From NCBI GenBank assembly GCA_945902255.1, contig CAMDMO010000082.1:1-6553 (forward strand): a stretch of DNA of 6,553 nt, written 5' to 3'. Numbering within the stretch: the stretch's first letter is position 1; each line of letters starts with the position of its first letter. The translations under genes and the position numbers were made by a program. Below, piece after piece: positions 5,540 to 6,553 of this stretch. Under the pieces are notes generated by a model. That model saw only the letters and a list, made by a program, of their open reading frames with translations. It did no database searches and had not been told where the DNA came from. The stretch comes from Rickettsia typhi (GTDB lineage Bacteria; Pseudomonadota; Alphaproteobacteria; Rickettsiales; UBA1997).

Positions 5540-6409
5540 ATGACGACAGAAACTTATACCGCATTGATAACTCCTTTTAAAAACGGTAAAATAGATGAAA
5601 AATCTTTAGAAAAATTAATAGAATTTCAAATTAAAAATGGTGTAGATGGAATAGTTGCTTGTGGCACAACTGGAGAGTCTCCAACTCTTACTCATGATGA
5701 AAATAATGCTGTAATTGAGCTTTGTGTAAAGATTGCTAAAAAAAGAATTAAAGTAATGGCGGGAACCGGCTCTAATTCTACTAAAGAAGCAGTTGAGATG
5801 ACAAAATTTGCTAAAAAAATTGGTGCAAATTCATGTTTAATTGTTGCTCCATATTACAACAAACCAACGCCAGAAGGGGTTTTTCAGCATTTTAAAGCTC
5901 TTAATGAATGTGGAATTCCTTTAATTATTTATAATATTCCGGGGCGCTCAGTAATTAATATTTCTGATGAAAATATTGCCAGAATAGCTGAGTTAAAAAA
6001 TGTTGTTGGAATAAAAGATGCCACTGGTGATTTGGCTAGAATAGCCTCTTTGCGACTATTAATTAAAAAGAAATTTTTATATTTTTCAGGAGAAGACGCA
6101 ACAGTTGTTGGTTTTAATGCTATGGGTGGAAATGGAGTAATTTCAGTAACTTCAAATATTGCGCCAAAAATGGTTTCTGATTTGCAAAAATATTGCGCTA
6201 AAGGTGATTATAAAAAAGCACTAGTTCTGCAAGATAAATTAACAAATTTACATGCGTCAATGTTTTGCGAAACTAATCCAATTCCGGTGAAATATGCGGT
6301 GTCATTGATGGGTTTATGCTCTTCAGAAATTCGCCTTCCACTAGTTGAGCCATCTGCAGCGGCTAAGGTTAGAATTAAAAATGAGATGAAAAAATTGAAG
6401 ATTTTGTAA
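5540..6409 (+). CDS. dapA: 4-hydroxy-tetrahydrodipicolinate synthase
   Basis: Cytoplasmic class I aldolase-type TIM-barrel enzyme condensing pyruvate with aspartate semialdehyde, the first committed step toward diaminopimelate (peptidoglycan) and lysine. It has 289 residues, full length for the family. The Schiff-base lysine is K159 in GIKDATGD. The catalytic triad is T44 (in CGTTGES), Y106 (in APYYNKP) and Y131 (in IYNIPGR), with R136 for substrate binding. These match E. coli T45, Y107, Y133, R138 and K161. At the lysine feedback site H52, N79, E83 and Y105 match E. coli H53, N80, E84 and Y106, but N55 stands where E. coli has H56, so feedback sensitivity is uncertain. It is transcribed divergently from nuoA. 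DapA relatives such as N-acetylneuraminate lyase are less likely given the complete dihydrodipicolinate synthase motif set. Confidence 0.95.
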   Translation: MTTETYTALITPFKNGKIDEKSLEKLIEFQIKNGVDGIVACGTTGESPTLTHDENNAVIELCVKIAKKRIKVMAGTGSNSTKEAVEMTKFAKKIGANSCLIVAPYYNKPTPEGVFQHFKALNECGIPLIIYNIPGRSVINISDENIARIAELKNVVGIKDATGDLARIASLRLLIKKKFLYFSGEDATVVGFNAMGGNGVISVTSNIAPKMVSDLQKYCAKGDYKKALVLQDKLTNLHASMFCETNPIPVKYAVSLMGLCSSEIRLPLVEPSAAAKVRIKNEMKKLKIL

Positions 6410-6424
6410 CGCCAGATCTATCCT

Positions 6425-6553
6425 CAACACTCTTGACACTGAAGGTGTTGATGACATCTTCTAAGTCCATCATCCTTGACGCTTTATCTCATAATCGTCA
6501 TTCCTCGGCTCTTTGAGTAAAGGAATGTAAAAGTTCACCAATTCGGTTCGATT
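6425..6553. repeat. Palindrome-rich intergenic repeat, copy 2, running off the window
   Basis: All 144 bases after dapA lack a convincing gene. CAACAC (6425-6430) can pair with GTGTTG (6445-6450), a possible hairpin behind dapA but without a T tract, so a poor terminator. CATTCCT (6499-6505) pairs perfectly with AGGAATG (6521-6527) across a 15-base loop. Blocks 6466-6482 and 6478-6494 each match one arm of the repeat at 2718-2830 at 14 of 17 positions. The right end (AAAAGTTC-ACCAATTCGGTT, 6529-6548) resembles 2719-2743 in the same orientation and may start a further copy that continues outside. The CGTCATTCC-hairpin style is like repeats of Rickettsiales genomes. Confidence 0.45.

Noticed and set aside
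6425..6450. CAACAC/GTGTTG hairpin as the dapA terminator
   Set aside because: The stem has only six pairs, a 14-base loop and no following T run, so it does not qualify as an intrinsic terminator. It is mentioned under the repeat.
1..6553. CRISPR array, tRNA, rRNA, riboswitch, transposase or toxin-antitoxin pair
   Set aside because: No regularly spaced direct repeats, cloverleaf with acceptor and T-loop sequence, known aptamer core, transposase motif or paired small toxin and antitoxin frames were seen on either strand.

Overview
The window is AT-rich, roughly two thirds A+T by eye, with short gaps between genes and almost no recognisable Shine-Dalgarno sequences. It carries nuoA-nuoB-nuoC of respiratory complex I, of the proteobacterial/mitochondrial type, plus dapA, folC and a YihY/BrkB membrane protein. 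This combination, a nuo cluster that breaks off after nuoC, and intergenic DNA holding GTCATTC-type palindromic repeats together suggest an alphaproteobacterium of the Rickettsiales kind or a similar host-associated lineage. That placement is an inference from style and gene content; no ribosomal RNA or other marker is present.

Layout, left to right. Positions 71-2681 hold a tight plus-strand run: a GNAT acetyltransferase, a six-helix YihY/BrkB family protein and folC, with gaps of 10 and 0 bases. Positions 2682-2952 are intergenic and hold a palindromic repeat and a start-less open frame on the minus strand. Positions 2953-3489 encode an unrecognised, probably disordered 178-residue protein, richer in G+C than its neighbours and with a TLExLA motif three times at 46-47 residue spacing. 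It converges on a minus-strand operon (5458 down to 3496): nuoA, nuoB, nuoC and a small basic three-helix membrane protein where nuoD might be expected. An 81-base divergent region carries a good sigma70-type promoter for nuo. dapA follows on the plus strand (5540-6409). The last 144 bases are non-coding and share short sequence blocks with the repeat at 2718-2830.

Functionally the named genes are housekeeping: folate polyglutamylation (folC), the first committed step of the diaminopimelate/lysine pathway (dapA) and the hydrophilic-to-membrane junction of NADH dehydrogenase (nuoA/B/C). I see no defence system, mobile element, tRNA or CRISPR array. The parts that earn a second look are the 178-residue protein, the small membrane protein in the nuo operon, and the repeats.
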